From Nitratidesulfovibrio termitidis HI1 (lineage in GTDB: Bacteria; Desulfobacterota; Desulfovibrionia; Desulfovibrionales; Desulfovibrionaceae), in NCBI RefSeq assembly GCF_000504305.1, contig NZ_KI632512.1, positions 2,354,250 to 2,418,249 on the forward strand: DNA of 64,000 nt. The letters run 5' to 3'. Of the stretch, positions 38,116-46,908 are shown in pieces. The notes under the pieces were generated by a model. It worked only from the letters and a program-made list of their open reading frames with translations, was not told the origin of the DNA and made no database searches. The first letter of the stretch is position 1. Each line of letters starts with the position of its first letter. Made by a program: the position numbers and the translations under genes.

Positions 38116-39041
38116 CGGGCCTCCCCGTCCGTGGCAAAGGTGGCGATCTGGTCGATGATCATGCGGGCGTGGGTCTTTTCCTGCGTGGCCAGATCCAGGA
38201 AGGCGCGCTCCGCAAGGCCGCCCAGCCCGCTGCCGCGCCGCGCCTCGTCGGCAAGGGTGCGGTACAGGTCGTAGGCGTTCATTTCCACTTCCAGCGCCAG
38301 TTCCGCGATGTCCAGGCAGTCGCCGCTGGCGGCGTCGCGCAGCCACGGTTCCAGATCGGCCACGGCCATGCCGCCTTCCAGCACGCGCCCTTCCAGGGCG
38401 CCGAACAGCGCGTCGAAGGACGGCAGCGGGCCGCGCGTGGCGTCGGCGTGGGCATCGGCCTCCCAACTCTGCGCAAGGTGGTGATAGACCACCTTGGCAT
38501 GAGCCAGTTCCACGCCGATCAGCCGGTCCATCAGCGCGCACACGGCGGGCTGCGGCCCGACGTCGCGCACGCGGGTGTACAGCAGGTGGGCGGCCTTTTC
38601 CATGTCCAGCGCGCGGCGCAGCAGTTCCACCATGCTGCGCACCCCGGCGAACACCTGAATGCGCGGGCTGTCGGCCACGGACTGACCTGTCCAGGCGTTC
38701 ATGCCGCCCGTCAGGCTCAGGATGCGGCCAACTGGTGCGCCGCCCCCTTCGGAACGCGGCGCGGCAAACCTGCCGCTTTCCGCCGCCATTACCGCAGCTG
38801 CGGCGGAACGCCCCCCGCTGCGGCAGTAGAAAACGTGGTCCTGCGCCGGGTCCAGCGTGGCCAGCAGGCCCGCCAGTTCGCCCACGGGCGCCAGCCGCGC
38901 GCCGGGGATGTGCTCCTGCCGGTATTCCTCGGGCTGGCGCACGTCCACCAGCACGTAGCTGCCCTCTGGCCGGGCGGCCATGTAGTCACGCAGGGCTTGC
39001 GGAGAAATGGACTCGATGGGGACGCGGGGTGATGGGCTCAT
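38112..39041 (-). CDS. Rhodanese-ferritin-like (rubrerythrin-type) fusion protein
   Basis: The protein is 309 aa; ATG at 39041 is preceded by GGAGG. Residues ~10-125 are a rhodanese domain: VLVDVRQPEEYRQEHIPGA and the active-site loop CRSGGRS with Cys73. Residues ~140-305 form a four-helix ferritin-like domain. Iron-ligand-like Glu/His pairs lie in DMEKAAHLLY, GVELAHAKVVYHH, EVEMNAYDLYRTLADEA and TQEKTHARMI. No rubredoxin-type Cys motif follows. Sulfane-sulfur transfer combined with di-iron redox chemistry is plausible for an anaerobe under oxidative or sulfur stress. The DUF362 gene overlaps its stop. Confidence 0.85.
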   Translation of the reverse strand: MSPSPRVPIESISPQALRDYMAARPEGSYVLVDVRQPEEYRQEHIPGARLAPVGELAGLLATLDPAQDHVFYCRSGGRSAAAAVMAAESGRFAAPRSEGGGAPVGRILSLTGGMNAWTGQSVADSPRIQVFAGVRSMVELLRRALDMEKAAHLLYTRVRDVGPQPAVCALMDRLIGVELAHAKVVYHHLAQSWEADAHADATRGPLPSFDALFGALEGRVLEGGMAVADLEPWLRDAASGDCLDIAELALEVEMNAYDLYRTLADEARRGSGLGGLAERAFLDLATQEKTHARMIIDQIATFATDGEAR

Positions 39042-39245
39042 GGTGCCTCCTGCGGGTGGATGCGACGGGACAGCGCGGGCCGGGGGCATGCGGACGGGAC
39101 AGCTCAAAGGCACGTAACGGCAACGCACGCCGACTCGCTGGCGCCATTCTACCCGACACAGCCGTACCTGCAAGGGCATCGTGCACCCCGCACGGCCTCG
39201 TCCTGTTCCCTGCCACCCTTTCGCCACTTTCAACCCACTTTCATG

Positions 39246-39274
39246 TTGACAGCTTCGGCCACCGGGGCTACACA
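39246..39274 (+). promoter_or_regulatory. Sigma-70 promoter of the tRNA-Pro gene
   Basis: TTGACA, 17 bases, TACACA lies 15 nt upstream of the tRNA. The -35 box is a perfect match. Confidence 0.75.
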
Positions 39275-39289
39275 CCTCTTCTCGCGTGT

Positions 39290-39366
39290 CGGGATGTAGC
39301 GCAGCCTGGGAGCGCACCTGAATGGGGTTCAGGGGGTCGGAGGTTCAAATCCTCTCATCCCGACCA
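39290..39366 (+). tRNA. tRNA-Pro (anticodon GGG)
   Basis: This 77-nt cloverleaf has acceptor arms CGGGATG/CATCCCG, anticodon stem CCTGA/TCAGG with loop ATGGGGT, and T-loop GTTCAAATC. The encoded CCA ends at 39366. A strong promoter precedes it and a hairpin terminator follows. Confidence 0.95.
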
Positions 39367-39379
39367 GCTTAGACACGCA

Positions 39380-39416
39380 AAGGCCGTCGATCGAAAGATC
39401 GGCGGCCTTCTTCGTT
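39380..39416 (+). terminator. Terminator after tRNA-Pro
   Basis: AAGGCCGTCGATC and GATCGGCGGCCTT pair over a GAAA loop with one mismatch, followed by CTTCGTTT. Confidence 0.8.
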
Positions 39417-39441
39417 TGGCGCGCAAACCGTGGCAACGCGC

Positions 39442-40731
39442 CTACAGCCCGTACTGGGTGCGGATCAGTTCGTACACGCCCTTGGCGCGCAGCGTGGCCA
39501 CCGGCGCGAGGAAGGTGGCGGTAACCGTGCCGGGCGCGCGACCAATCTGGATGTTGCCGGTGATGGTGGCGCGGTTCATCACTTCCGGCACGGTGCAGCC
39601 CAGGAAGGTTGCCGCGCGGTCCAGCGCGCAGGCCGTGGCGTCGTTGAGGGTGGGGCCGGTGCCCACGAAGGAGATGGGCGCGGATTCTTCCAACTGCACG
39701 CCCCATGCGTCCGCCTGCTGCCGGGCCTGGCGCTTTTCGTCCTCGTTCAGGGGGCGGGACAGCAGGGGCAGGTCGTCGTGCACCGGCAGGATGATGGGGC
39801 CGCCGCAGGTCACGCCCTTCAGCACCGAGACCTGCATGGTGATGACCCCGGCCACGTCGGCGGTGTGCCCCGCGATTTCGCCGTCGCCCTGCATGGCGTG
39901 CATGTCGCCCACGTACACCCCGCCGCCGGGCACCCGCACCGGCGTGATCAGCACGGCCCCGGCGCGCACGCGGTTGATGTCCATGTGCCCGTCGGTGACG
40001 TCGGACAGTTGCTCCTGCGTGATGGCGTATTCATGCGGCGCGCCCACGAGGAACGAGCCGAAGTCGCGCGCGTTGTGCGAATCGGGAATCTGCCGGGTGG
40101 GCATGACGCCAAGCTGCCCCACGAAGGGGATCATGCGGCTGACCACGCCGGGGATGTCGCTGGGGGCCAGGGCCACCACCGGGTTCTGAATGGAGTTGTC
40201 CGGCGTGCACATGAAGTCGCGGGCGCTGGCGGCCACCCGTTCGGCGGCGGCCTTGTTCAGGGTGACGCCCAGCGTGCCCTGATCATTGAAGGCGATGGTG
40301 TAGCCGTTGGTAAAGGCAAACGGCGCGGCGGGCGCCCCGCACGCCGCGCAGCGGATGCAGTCCGGCCCGCAGCCTTCCACGCAGGTGTTTTCGTACAGCG
40401 CGCCGCACTGCGGACATTTGCCCGCCACGTAGGGGTCGCCCAGGCAGCGGTCCGCGAACATGCTGTCGTTGCCGGACGCCGTGACCCGCGAGGTGACCTG
40501 GATGGACAGAATGCGGATGGCGATGGAATCGCCCGGCTCCGCGCCCTGCACGTGCACCGGCTGCGTCACCTCGTGCCCGCCCCGGATGGCGGGGGTAAGC
40601 ATGGGCCCCCAGCAGCCGGGAGCGGTGTTGGCGACGATGATGCCGCCATCCTGCACCGGCCCCAGCATGGGGACATCCGGGCCGAGGATGCCGTTGGTGA
40701 AGGTATTGACGAAGACTGTCCTGTTCGCCAC
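39442..40731 (-). CDS. Acetamidase/formamidase family protein with zinc-ribbon-like insert
   Basis: The protein is 429 aa. GTG at 40731 is chosen because AAGGAGC precedes it at ideal spacing, excluding a longer frame. Family features include VQDGGIIVANTAPGCWGPM, EPGDSIAIRI, GDMHAMQGDGEIAGHTADV and LNDATACALDRAATFLG. Members hydrolyse formamide, acetamide or related short amides. Residues ~95-135 carry eight Cys (KCPQCGALYE, CVEGCGPDCIRCAACG), an apparent metal-binding insert of a kind I do not associate with the best-known amidases. The substrate is unknown. It is convergent with tRNA-Pro and stands alone. Confidence 0.85.
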   Translation of the reverse strand: MANRTVFVNTFTNGILGPDVPMLGPVQDGGIIVANTAPGCWGPMLTPAIRGGHEVTQPVHVQGAEPGDSIAIRILSIQVTSRVTASGNDSMFADRCLGDPYVAGKCPQCGALYENTCVEGCGPDCIRCAACGAPAAPFAFTNGYTIAFNDQGTLGVTLNKAAAERVAASARDFMCTPDNSIQNPVVALAPSDIPGVVSRMIPFVGQLGVMPTRQIPDSHNARDFGSFLVGAPHEYAITQEQLSDVTDGHMDINRVRAGAVLITPVRVPGGGVYVGDMHAMQGDGEIAGHTADVAGVITMQVSVLKGVTCGGPIILPVHDDLPLLSRPLNEDEKRQARQQADAWGVQLEESAPISFVGTGPTLNDATACALDRAATFLGCTVPEVMNRATITGNIQIGRAPGTVTATFLAPVATLRAKGVYELIRTQYGL

Positions 40732-40917
40732 GAGCGTGCTCCTTGTGTAGAGGTGGAGGTATCGCAGAGGAACTGGACAGAGCCTAAGCACGTTGCAGTG
40801 CGAATGACCAGTGCCGGAAATGGGAGTGGCGCTTGCGGGGGGATGGGGCGTGGGCAAAGGCGGAGGTACTGGCTGGTGGATGCTTTTTCGGCACTGTCGG
40901 CCCCGCGCAGGGGCAGG

Positions 40918-41135
40918 ACATCATCGATGTGTGGAACGGCCCCGAGTACCGGGCATTCCGCGACAGGGTGACGGCCAAAGGCTACCCGTTCTGCACCAAC
41001 TGCAACGTGTACCCCTGCGACGACATAGAAACCACTACCTTCGAAACCGACTGCTACGGCGAACCCGTGCCGTGCGGCGACTGTCCGTGGTGTCTGGGGT
41101 TATTGCAATGCATGGGGCAGGAGGCGGGGGAGTAA
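40918..41135 (+). pseudogene. C-terminal SPASM-domain remnant of a radical SAM protein
   Basis: The frame 40833-41135 ends in ~70 residues that match the end of radical SAM/SPASM proteins: VWNGPEYRAFRDRV, PFCTNCNVYPCDD, DCYGEPVPCGDCPWCLGLLQC. Cys spacing suits auxiliary Fe-S cluster binding. The radical SAM core (CxxxCxxC) is absent; the upstream part of the frame is non-conserved sequence. It is therefore a 3' fragment left by a deletion or rearrangement, at the left edge of the AT-rich island. Expression as a small Cys-rich protein is possible but less likely. Confidence 0.65.
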
Positions 41136-43345
41136 CCCTCCAATTCCCGCTACGCCATCCACACATTTTCTAAAAATAGGGACATCGCAAGGAAGCCAGA
41201 CAGGGCCTAATACCTAATGCTGTACACGCTGTGAATTGACCGCTTCGCTGTTTGAAGTGAAACTTTCTAAAAATGAAGCACATTAAGAAGCATATCCATT
41301 ACAACATATAATAATTTATATTCCCATCGCGTTCCAATATAAAAACTTTGAACGCCCAGTAAACACGATCCATCTTCACAACAAGGTTTCGGAAAACATG
41401 TTCGCCGCGCCACACCCCATAATTCTCATAAACAACAGAAAATTCTTTAGCAAGCAAAATTCCCCACTCATACAAATCATACTCATGCAGCCCTAAACGT
41501 GCAAAACTAACAGATGCATCTTTAACTTCCTTTACACCATCCAAATGTCCCAAAAAAAAGCCTAGTTTCTCAAGAAATTCTGACGTGCGATTGAACAGTA
41601 CAGAGTAAAATACTTCAAAATCTCTTGTTTCATGAAAACGCAATCGTGCGGCATAAATATCGTGCGCAGCACGTACCAATGCCTGACGCGCGGCTGAAGC
41701 ATAGTCCCCCCCTATGGCGGGGTTTAACCGCGCACTGATTCGCGCACTAAAATAGCCCTCCCACGCAGAATACATGGAACTCAGCATACCGTCATATAGG
41801 TTCCCAAAAACTACTCCCGTTTTAAATCTCGGAAACATTGAACAAACCATTCCCCTTGCGGCAATCCGCGCAAGCAGAAAGACCAAAGTATAAAGCGACA
41901 CAAGTCGGCGCTCGCTCCCCCCTCCTACAAGCTCCCGGGCTACATCTGCGTGTGCAAAGATCGAAATTCTAAGCGTCTCATCATTAATTTCTGACACTAT
42001 GTACGCATGCGGCCTGCCCTCGTACTCCGTAAAAAACGTAATCGCGCCAAGTGATGAAATATCATACGCGCTGAAAAACGCCGAAACCACCTCACCCACT
42101 GCCCTTACAATCTCCCCTCGCTCTTCTTCGGCGACACCTTCAAACAAAAAAATACACTCAAATTCACCAGCAACACCAGGCTCTACACGTTCACAACTCT
42201 GGCCTTCAGCATGTCCCGCCCGCGAAGCTAATGTCGATTCAACAGCACTAATAACCTGCTCATCGATTACGCTTGACGACCTCTTTCCTATATAACCCCT
42301 CATCAATGACAATCCATCACTCTCATATGAGCTAACAAAGAACGATTCACTACATTTAGCAGCTAACTCATTAAAAATACCACCAATGCCCAACGGCACT
42401 TCATCAGAATATCCGACAAGCAGCTTGCGAGGAGAAAGCGGCGTCATTACGCATTTTAATGACTCTGAGTTTTCATACAGCAACGGAGACGGATCACTCC
42501 GTTCATCTTTCAAGCAAATAGCCACACAATCCGGCAGGATATATACATCTTTTAAAGACTCAAGAACAACCCAGTGCAACCTTCGCAACCCCTTGGCCCT
42601 AACTTGTGGGGCTAAACTCATCCCCAGTACACGTTTATGGGCACCCTCAGCAGCTTCAGCGGCTTTATCCTCCAAGCAATCGGACATTTTTTCAAACTGC
42701 ACAGAAATATCCGCCATCAACGCAGGCCTCTTCTCAAAAAAAAATTCCATCACAATCCGCCCTAGCAGATCATCAGGGAAAGGCGGCAGATCAACCTCTT
42801 TTCTCTTTATGAACTCAGCTATTTCATTTTTCAATATTTCTTTAGGTGACCCATCCTCATTGACAAGAAACGCTTCAAGAACACCATCACGACAAATTTC
42901 TTTCGTCGCAATACTAACCAGTGACACCACAGCCCTCGCCATAACAGATCTAAAATGATCTACACGAACTGATAAATGAGCTACATACTCAGCAGCATCA
43001 TCGACATCGGCACATTGACCGTCACCACAACAAGAAATACGTTTAAATATTGACAACAGTCTGTTTTCATAGCCTGTTATTAAATCATCCAGAGATCCTT
43101 TTTTATTTTCAGAATAAAAGTGCAATCTACTCGCCACACCTCTAATAGCCTTTAGCCTTACTGGGTAGTGTTTATGATACGAATAGACGTGCTGCTTACG
43201 ACATGAAGAGACTGCCTCAAACTTTCTAAGCAGCATTCTTGGAATATAATGTTGTTCATTTCCACTCATGTCTTCAATTATCCCCCTCAAAAACACACCG
43301 CTTGTACACACACTCCAAAATTGGAGCGATTATAGCGCCCCCCCC
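41136..43345. other. AT-rich island (likely horizontally acquired)
   Basis: Base composition drops sharply from the GC-rich flanks to AT-rich sequence that includes the entire DUF4238 gene and its flanks, then returns abruptly at the end of the hybrid kinase gene. Codons such as ATA, AGA and TTA are common here but rare in neighbours. No integrase, IS or direct-repeat boundary was found. Two copies of TTTCTAAAAAT flank the left non-coding segment (about 41168 and 41266), a minor feature. Confidence 0.75.
41299..43269 (-). CDS. DUF4238-type protein, possible defence gene
   Basis: The protein is 656 aa from ATG at 43269; an alternative ATG at 43311 adds 14 residues. The N-terminus NEQHYIPRMLLRKFE is the typical opening of DUF4238 proteins, with the expected conserved region in the first ~250 residues (YSENKKGSLDDLITGYENRL). 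The rest (~400 residues) is not recognised. It has mixed helix/strand character and no membrane helix or signal peptide. DUF4238 proteins have no known activity, but they recur in variable islands of bacteria. The AT-rich codon use contrasts strongly with both neighbours. It stands alone in its island. Confidence 0.7.
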   Translation of the reverse strand: MSGNEQHYIPRMLLRKFEAVSSCRKQHVYSYHKHYPVRLKAIRGVASRLHFYSENKKGSLDDLITGYENRLLSIFKRISCCGDGQCADVDDAAEYVAHLSVRVDHFRSVMARAVVSLVSIATKEICRDGVLEAFLVNEDGSPKEILKNEIAEFIKRKEVDLPPFPDDLLGRIVMEFFFEKRPALMADISVQFEKMSDCLEDKAAEAAEGAHKRVLGMSLAPQVRAKGLRRLHWVVLESLKDVYILPDCVAICLKDERSDPSPLLYENSESLKCVMTPLSPRKLLVGYSDEVPLGIGGIFNELAAKCSESFFVSSYESDGLSLMRGYIGKRSSSVIDEQVISAVESTLASRAGHAEGQSCERVEPGVAGEFECIFLFEGVAEEERGEIVRAVGEVVSAFFSAYDISSLGAITFFTEYEGRPHAYIVSEINDETLRISIFAHADVARELVGGGSERRLVSLYTLVFLLARIAARGMVCSMFPRFKTGVVFGNLYDGMLSSMYSAWEGYFSARISARLNPAIGGDYASAARQALVRAAHDIYAARLRFHETRDFEVFYSVLFNRTSEFLEKLGFFLGHLDGVKEVKDASVSFARLGLHEYDLYEWGILLAKEFSVVYENYGVWRGEHVFRNLVVKMDRVYWAFKVFILERDGNINYYML

Positions 43346-45517
43346 TCAACACACCTGCCTCTTCCTTCGCGCGCACTCTATTTCCTCGACAAGGTCGGCC
43401 ATGTCGAAGGGTTTGGCCACGTAGCCGTCCATACCGACGGCCAGAAAGCGTTCCCGGTCGCCCGCCATGGCGGCGGCGGTCACGGCCAGAATGGGCACAT
43501 TGCGCTTGTCCGCAAAGCGGGGTGACGTGCGGATGGTGCTGGCGGCGGTAATGCCGTCGGTATTGGGCATGTGGATGTCCATCAGCACCACGTCCACCTC
43601 TTCGGCGGCCAGCCGGGCCAGCGCGTCGTCGCCGTCCACGGCCAGTGTCACGCGGTACCCGGCCTTTTGCAGCAGCCGCTGACCCACCAGCCGGGTGGTG
43701 GCGTCGTCTTCCGCCAGCAGCACGCGCACCGGCGTGCCATTCTGCGGCGGGGGCGGACAGTGGACCACTTCCGGCGGCACTTCGCACCGCGCCACCGCGC
43801 GGAAGGGCAGGGTCACGTAGAACGCGGTGCCGCGCCCTTCCTCGCTGTCCACGCAGATGGTGCCGCCCAGCAGCGCCACCAGCCGCCGCACGATGGACAG
43901 CCCCAACCCCGCCCCCTGATGCCGCCGCACGTACGAATTGTCGCCCTGGGTAAACGGGTCGAAGATGCTGTGCAGTTGGGCGTCGGGTATGCCCTTGCCG
44001 GTGTCCTCCACCATGAACAGGATGCCCGCCACACCTCCGCCCGCATCCGTACCATCTGTGCCATCCGTGCCATCCGCGCCATCCGCGCCATCCGGCCCGC
44101 CGCCGTTCGCGCCACCAGCCAGACCCGCGCCCGCGCCATTTCCGCTTGCGCCGTTCCTGCCCGCCATGCCCGCACCGGCCTCACCGGAGCCCGCGCCGCC
44201 AGCCCGGACAGACCGGGGAAAAGGGCGCGAGAGGGGCGACAGGCTCAGCCGCACCCCGCCCCGTTCGGTGAACTTCAGCGCGTTGCCCACAAGGTTGAAC
44301 AGTATCTGGCGGGCCTTGCCCTCGTCGCCCAGCACGGTCTGCGACAGGCCGGGGGCAAGCTCCACGTCCAGCGAAAGGCCGCGCGTGCCCAGTTCGAACT
44401 GGAACAGTTCGCGCACGGCCTCACCCAGCCGCGCCACGTCAAAGGGCTCGCTGGCCACGGGCATGCGGCCTGCCTCCACGCGCGACAGGTCCAGCAGATC
44501 CGTCAGCAGGTGCGCCAGCCGTTGCGCCGAGCGAATGGCCAGATTCACGTACCCCGCGTGTTCCGGGTCGGCCAGGTCTGCCTTCAGCAGTTGCAGCGCG
44601 CCCAGAATGCCGTTGAGCGGCGTGCGTATCTCGTGGCTCATGTTGGCCAGGAACAGGCTTTTGGTCTCGCTGGCGCTGTTGGCCTGGCGGTTGGCCTCGA
44701 TCAGTTCGCGCTCGGCGCGCTTGCGCTCGGTGATGTCCTTGATGGTGCCATACACGCGGCGCCGCTCGGCGTCGTACTTGGCGCGCGACTGGATGTCGGC
44801 CACCACCCCGTCCGAGGGACGGCGAATCCTGAATTCGATGACGTATTCCACGCCACGGGTGGTCAGTTCATGCAGTGCCGCGTCCAGCGCGGGGCGATAT
44901 TCCGGCAGGGGGATGGCCTTCACGGCCTCGAAGTTGTCGCAGCCGTCCGGTATGCCGTAGATGCGCCGCGCACCTTCAGAGGTGACCAGTTCGCCGGTGC
45001 GCAGGTCCACCTCCCAGTTGCCGATGCCCGCCACCAGCTCGGCCCGGCGCAGGCGCGCCTCGCTTTCGCGCAGGCGTTCGCTCTTGGCGTGCAGCCGCTC
45101 CAGCATGCGCTGATTGCGGCTCTGCAGAAACGACACCAGCAGCGAGACCACCGGCATGGTCAGCATAAAGACCAGCAGGCGGCTGACGCTGGATTCCGAA
45201 TAGGCGAACGTGGCGAACCCGGTGGACCAGGTCAGCAGCACGTACACGAAGGACAGGCTCACGCTGGCAAGCCCCGATGCGTGCCCGCCCAGGTACGCCG
45301 CCAGCACGATGGACACCACCAGCAACAGTACCGGGTTGTGCACCTGCACGCCCTGGCGCGACAGGAAAAACAGCGCCACCGCCATGACCACCGTCAGCAG
45401 CGGCCCGGCCAGCACCAGAACTGTCTTGCTGGGTCTCACGCTTTCCCCCGTGGCCGGGTGCGCTGGCGGCGCGCATCGCGGTCTGGCTGATGTTCGCGTG
45501 CTGTCGGGCCCGGACAC
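43346..45517 (-). CDS. Membrane-bound hybrid histidine kinase (MASE-like helices, PAS, HisKA, HATPase, REC)
   Basis: The protein is 723 aa from GTG at 45517; GTG at 45439 with GGGGGAAAG upstream is an equally good start (697 aa). Four or so membrane helices occupy the first ~130 residues. A PAS domain (GNWEVDLRTGELVTSEGARRIYG) follows, then the H-box FLANMSHEIRTPLNG. The HATPase has EGKARQILFNLVGNALKFTERGG-type N-box, VEDTGKGIPDAQLHSIFDPF and GAGLGLSIVRRLV. Between N-box and G1 box is a ~60-residue Gly/Ala/Asp repeat. The C-terminal receiver has VLLAEDDATTRLV and VVLMDIHMPNTDG. No output gene is adjacent apart from a receiver-like protein 0.5 kb upstream. Confidence 0.88.
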   Translation of the reverse strand: MSGPDSTRTSARPRCAPPAHPATGESVRPSKTVLVLAGPLLTVVMAVALFFLSRQGVQVHNPVLLLVVSIVLAAYLGGHASGLASVSLSFVYVLLTWSTGFATFAYSESSVSRLLVFMLTMPVVSLLVSFLQSRNQRMLERLHAKSERLRESEARLRRAELVAGIGNWEVDLRTGELVTSEGARRIYGIPDGCDNFEAVKAIPLPEYRPALDAALHELTTRGVEYVIEFRIRRPSDGVVADIQSRAKYDAERRRVYGTIKDITERKRAERELIEANRQANSASETKSLFLANMSHEIRTPLNGILGALQLLKADLADPEHAGYVNLAIRSAQRLAHLLTDLLDLSRVEAGRMPVASEPFDVARLGEAVRELFQFELGTRGLSLDVELAPGLSQTVLGDEGKARQILFNLVGNALKFTERGGVRLSLSPLSRPFPRSVRAGGAGSGEAGAGMAGRNGASGNGAGAGLAGGANGGGPDGADGADGTDGTDGTDAGGGVAGILFMVEDTGKGIPDAQLHSIFDPFTQGDNSYVRRHQGAGLGLSIVRRLVALLGGTICVDSEEGRGTAFYVTLPFRAVARCEVPPEVVHCPPPPQNGTPVRVLLAEDDATTRLVGQRLLQKAGYRVTLAVDGDDALARLAAEEVDVVLMDIHMPNTDGITAASTIRTSPRFADKRNVPILAVTAAAMAGDRERFLAVGMDGYVAKPFDMADLVEEIECARRKRQVC
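44038..44170 (-). repeat. Tandem repeat encoding Gly/Ala/Asp/Thr triplets inside a kinase ATP-binding domain
   Basis: 9-nt units of the type gccatccgN encode DGADGADGTDGTDGTD. A neighbouring run encodes Gly-Ala-Asn-rich triplets. It is inserted between the N-box and G1 box of the HATPase domain and keeps the frame. Confidence 0.85.
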
Positions 45518-45993
45518 ACTCCCCCGGACGACTCACCCTATCGACTCGCCCTATCGACTCGCCCGGTCGCACTCTCCCAAACGCACTCTCACGGACGCAC
45601 GCCCCCGGCCCCTGCGGCAATGGCGCGGGCTGATGTCGCAGCCCCCACCCGACGCCGGACGGCAACATTCGCCCTGTGCACCATCCACACGGAACAGGCA
45701 CGGCAGTACGCTGTGGCAATGCCTGCGCAATACCCCGGAGCGGCCCGCACGGCAACAAGTCTAGAAAAATTTTAACACGCCGACAGAATGAAGAGACGCA
45801 TCGACAAGAACGGGCACGAACCGGCAAGAGCGGTAGGCACGGCAAGAACGGCAGGAGCACAACGAACGGCCTGGGGTTCGTAGCGGCGGCACAGGGGTGC
45901 GGTGGGGCGCGACGCCATGATCGGATGGCGGGACGCGGTGGCGGGGCAGATGCAGAAAGGAGAATGCGCGCTACGGGGCGCGGGCGAGCCGGA
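45518..45993. other. Non-coding region with short repeats
   Basis: No gene can be supported in this 476-nt gap. It holds direct repeats of ccctatcgactcg (45536-45565), a run of cgcactctc-type units (45568-45600), repeated ggcaagaacgg-type units (45820-45860), and an AT-rich patch (TAGAAAAATTTTAAC) near 45763-45777. Confidence 0.6.
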
Positions 45994-46383
45994 TCAGCTG
46001 AAGCGGGCGGCAACCTGCTTGCCCATGCTCAGCACGCAGTAGGCAATGCAGCTTACCGATTCCGCATCAAGGCGCGGGCTGTCCTGCAAGGCGCAGGCAG
46101 AGACATGGTGGTCGGCGCAGGACTGGCTGCGGCGTGTCATCAGCAGTGAAGGCACGCCGTTTCTGACAAGGCTTTCGTGCAGGGTGGCGCGGTCCGCATC
46201 GTTCTCCATGGTGCCCGCGTCGACCAGCGCGAAATCGAAACGATGCGTATCCAGCGCGGGCAGGGCATCTTGCACCCTGCGCACCACGAAGGCTTCCGCG
46301 CCGCGCTTGCGCAGCTCCCACTCGCACATGAACGCCGACATGGGATTGCGATCCACCACAAGAACAAAAACGCCCGTCAGCAT
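45994..46383 (-). CDS. Short receiver-like protein with degenerate phospho-site
   Basis: The protein is 129 aa from ATG at 46383, with GGGGGGT upstream; a longer frame would add ~65 residues with no hydrophobic or conserved content. The start GVFVLVVDRNPMSAFMCEWELRKRG looks like the first strand and helix of a receiver. RFDFALVDAGTME occupies the position of the phospho-acceptor strand. The acidic pair after strand 1 is reduced to one Asp. No Lys near the C-terminal part fits the usual switch. It may be a pseudo-receiver paired with the hybrid kinase gene on the same strand 0.5 kb downstream. Confidence in the fold is moderate. Confidence 0.55.
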   Translation of the reverse strand: MLTGVFVLVVDRNPMSAFMCEWELRKRGAEAFVVRRVQDALPALDTHRFDFALVDAGTMENDADRATLHESLVRNGVPSLLMTRRSQSCADHHVSACALQDSPRLDAESVSCIAYCVLSMGKQVAARFS

Positions 46384-46908
46384 ACCCCCCCCAAGGGATG
46401 GTGCCACGGGCCGCGCAGACGCACTGCTCTCCGATGCAGGCAACCCGGCTGTCTCTGCACGAGATCCGTGGCTTTCCGTCCCCGCTTCACAGCGGGTTTG
46501 GCTTTCATTTGTTATGTAGGAGTGACCCACCCTAAAGGATGTGTCAATGTGCCACGCCAAGCACACGAAGTCGCACATCCAGCTTTTACATAATTATTTC
46601 ATTGCATTCACAACGCACCCACAATCCCCTTCCGCAGCCCTACCTGCAAAATACGGGTTTCACCTAGTCGCGAATATCGACAGGGCAATACTCTTTGGGG
46701 CAGCGCTGCCGCCGCAACCATCGGGCGGTACGAACACAGGGATACGAAATGGCGTACCGGAGCACTGGCGGCACATTGTCGCACGGCCCTTGCCTGCGCC
46801 TGCGCATTGGGGCATGCCCGCCTGTGGGGCTGGCCGGACTTCGCCACCACGGCGTACGGTCACCACGCCGCCATCGCGCCGCCCGTCTTCCACCGCCCCG
46901 GAGGCAGC
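46384..46908. other. Non-coding divergent region
   Basis: This 525-nt gap separates the receiver-like gene and the divergent membrane-protein gene. It is AT-rich around 46585-46620. The 46546-46551 region reads TTGACA on the minus strand but lacks a matching -10 box at 16-18 nt. No gene is supported. Confidence 0.5.

Noticed and set aside
40833-40917. N-terminal part of the SPASM frame as an intact small gene
   Set aside because: Residues before DVWNGPEY show no relation to radical SAM proteins and no convincing ribosome site is present, so only the 3' fragment is called.
39290-43345. tRNA-Pro as integration site for the AT-rich island
   Set aside because: The tRNA is 1.8 kb from the island, an intact amidase gene lies between, and no copy of the tRNA 3' end is seen at the far border.
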